Under the pieces are notes generated by a model. It searched no databases and was not told the origin of the DNA. It saw nothing but the letters and a program-made list of their open reading frames with translations. Below, in pieces: positions 5,545 through 6,366 of a DNA stretch of 6,366 bases (within the stretch, counting starts at the first letter, position 1; each line of letters opens with the position of its first letter). The position numbers and the translations under genes were made by a program. The stretch comes from Pseudomonas sp. (lineage in GTDB: Bacteria > Pseudomonadota > Gammaproteobacteria > Pseudomonadales > Pseudomonadaceae): positions 1 through 6,366 of the forward strand of contig DQAA01000090.1 of the NCBI GenBank assembly GCA_003523465.1, in the 5' to 3' direction.

Positions 5545-6366
5545 TCAAGCGCTTTCCCGGGCAACTACCAAGCACTCCAACAAATTCAACTGCACCGCCT
5601 CCCCCTCGATCACCCCCAACTGCTGCAACACCCGTTCAGCCGCCAGCACCCCCATCTGCAACGCCGGCGGCTTTACCGTCGTCAGCCCCGGCATCAGCAT
5701 CCCCGCAAACGGATAATCCCCAAACCCCATCACCGCGCAATCCTCGGGGATCCTGAACCCCGCCCGTTGCCCCGCCAGCAAAGCCCCCGCCGCCAGGTTG
5801 TCATTGGCGAAGATGATCGCCTCCGGCCGCTGTGCCGATTCCATCAGCGCCAGCATCGCCTGCTTCCCCGCCTCGAAGGGCGCCAGATCCGTCTCCGGTG
5901 CGAACACTTGCGGTTCGCCACCTAGCGCCGTCAGCGCCTCGATATACCCATCCCGCCGCTCCAGTGCGCTGAAGTCCCCCGCCGCGCTGTTCTGCACGAA
6001 GGCGATTCGCCGGTAACCCTTGTCATGCAGATACCGCGTCGCCACCACGCCCACTTCATGGTGGGAGAACCCGATCTGCACCGGCGCCCGCTCGGGGCGG
6101 TAGTCCCAGGTTTCCACCAGCGGGATGTCCGCCTCGGCGAGCATCTTTTCCGTGGCCGCACTGTGGAAGTGACTGGTCAGCACCAGCGCCGCCGGCGACC
6201 AGCCGAGGAAGGCGCGCACGGCATTTTCTTCCTGTTCGGCAGAGAAGTAGCTGGAGGCCAGCAGCAGCTGATAACCGTGGCGACTGAGGGTGTCGCTGAA
6301 CCCCTGGATGGTGTCGGCGAAGATCGGCCCGGAAATGTTGGGAATGACCATGCCGACGATCCGCCC
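5545..6366 (-). CDS. LacI-family transcriptional regulator (N-terminal DNA-binding part outside window)
   Basis: The minus-strand frame is open to the window edge and ends with TGA (complement of 5545-5547). The 273 visible residues are the periplasmic-binding-like effector domain of a LacI/GalR repressor. The helix-turn-helix, about 60 residues, lies beyond 6366. Landmarks in order are IVGMVIPNISGPIFADTIQG at the start of the core, PLVETWDYRPERAPVQIGFS, ATRYLHDKGYRRIAFVQ, the ligand-pocket segment AIIFANDNLAAGALL, IPEDCAVMGFGDYPFA and the C-terminal LTTVKPP. The ETWD and GFS words recall gluconate-type (GntR) LacI repressors, so a sugar acid or sugar may be the ligand; this is a weak inference. 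GC is high, unlike the convergent membrane-protein genes that end 3 bases away. No terminator separates the two. Confidence 0.9.
   Translation of the reverse strand, partial: GRIVGMVIPNISGPIFADTIQGFSDTLSRHGYQLLLASSYFSAEQEENAVRAFLGWSPAALVLTSHFHSAATEKMLAEADIPLVETWDYRPERAPVQIGFSHHEVGVVATRYLHDKGYRRIAFVQNSAAGDFSALERRDGYIEALTALGGEPQVFAPETDLAPFEAGKQAMLALMESAQRPEAIIFANDNLAAGALLAGQRAGFRIPEDCAVMGFGDYPFAGMLMPGLTTVKPPALQMGVLAAERVLQQLGVIEGEAVQLNLLECLVVARESA

Overview
The window looks like a chromosomal piece of a Pseudomonas species of the fluorescens/putida type. The evidence is high-GC coding sequence, an EpsC-type serine acetyltransferase, a 661-residue BetT choline transporter, and Pseudomonas-type REP elements built around CCTGTGGGA. 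The genus is inferred from remembered family resemblance, not from a search.

Layout, left to right. (1) 1-576, plus strand: the C-terminal part of a serine O-acetyltransferase, cut by the window edge. (2) 577-840: no large gene. It holds an imperfect inverted pair of REP sequences, a 28-bp near-perfect palindrome that is a good candidate operator for a TetR-type (BetI-like) repressor, and a strong ribosome site in front of a TTG-started 18-codon leader ORF. The leader's stop overlaps the betT start as ATGA, and a small hairpin covers the only G-rich stretch before betT. (3) 841-2826: betT, complete. (4) 2827-3004: a 16-bp perfect-stem REP-derived hairpin, then two TTTCnGAAA motifs 21 bp apart in front of the next operon. 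(5) 3005-5541: a type VI secretion (T6SS) cargo island. It contains an orphan hcp, a gene that overlaps it by 4 bp and resembles DUF4225 proteins (likely effector), and a low-GC tandem array of four related small membrane proteins (likely immunity genes). (6) 5545-6366, minus strand: the ligand-binding part of a LacI-family repressor, cut by the window edge.

How the genes may work together. Hcp would form the T6SS tube and carry the toxin made from the overlapping gene. The array downstream would protect the producer and its kin. Copies 1 and 3 of the array are intact. Copy 2 has lost its C-terminus to a single-base frameshift; the missing end can still be read in the next frame and matches copy 1. 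Copy 4 has a disrupted N-terminus. A short coding stretch just before copy 2 ends and overlaps that copy exactly as the effector overlaps copy 1, and may be the tail of a lost effector. Together these suggest repeated gain of effector-immunity modules followed by decay of the older ones. The flanking metabolic, transport and regulatory genes look like ordinary core genome.
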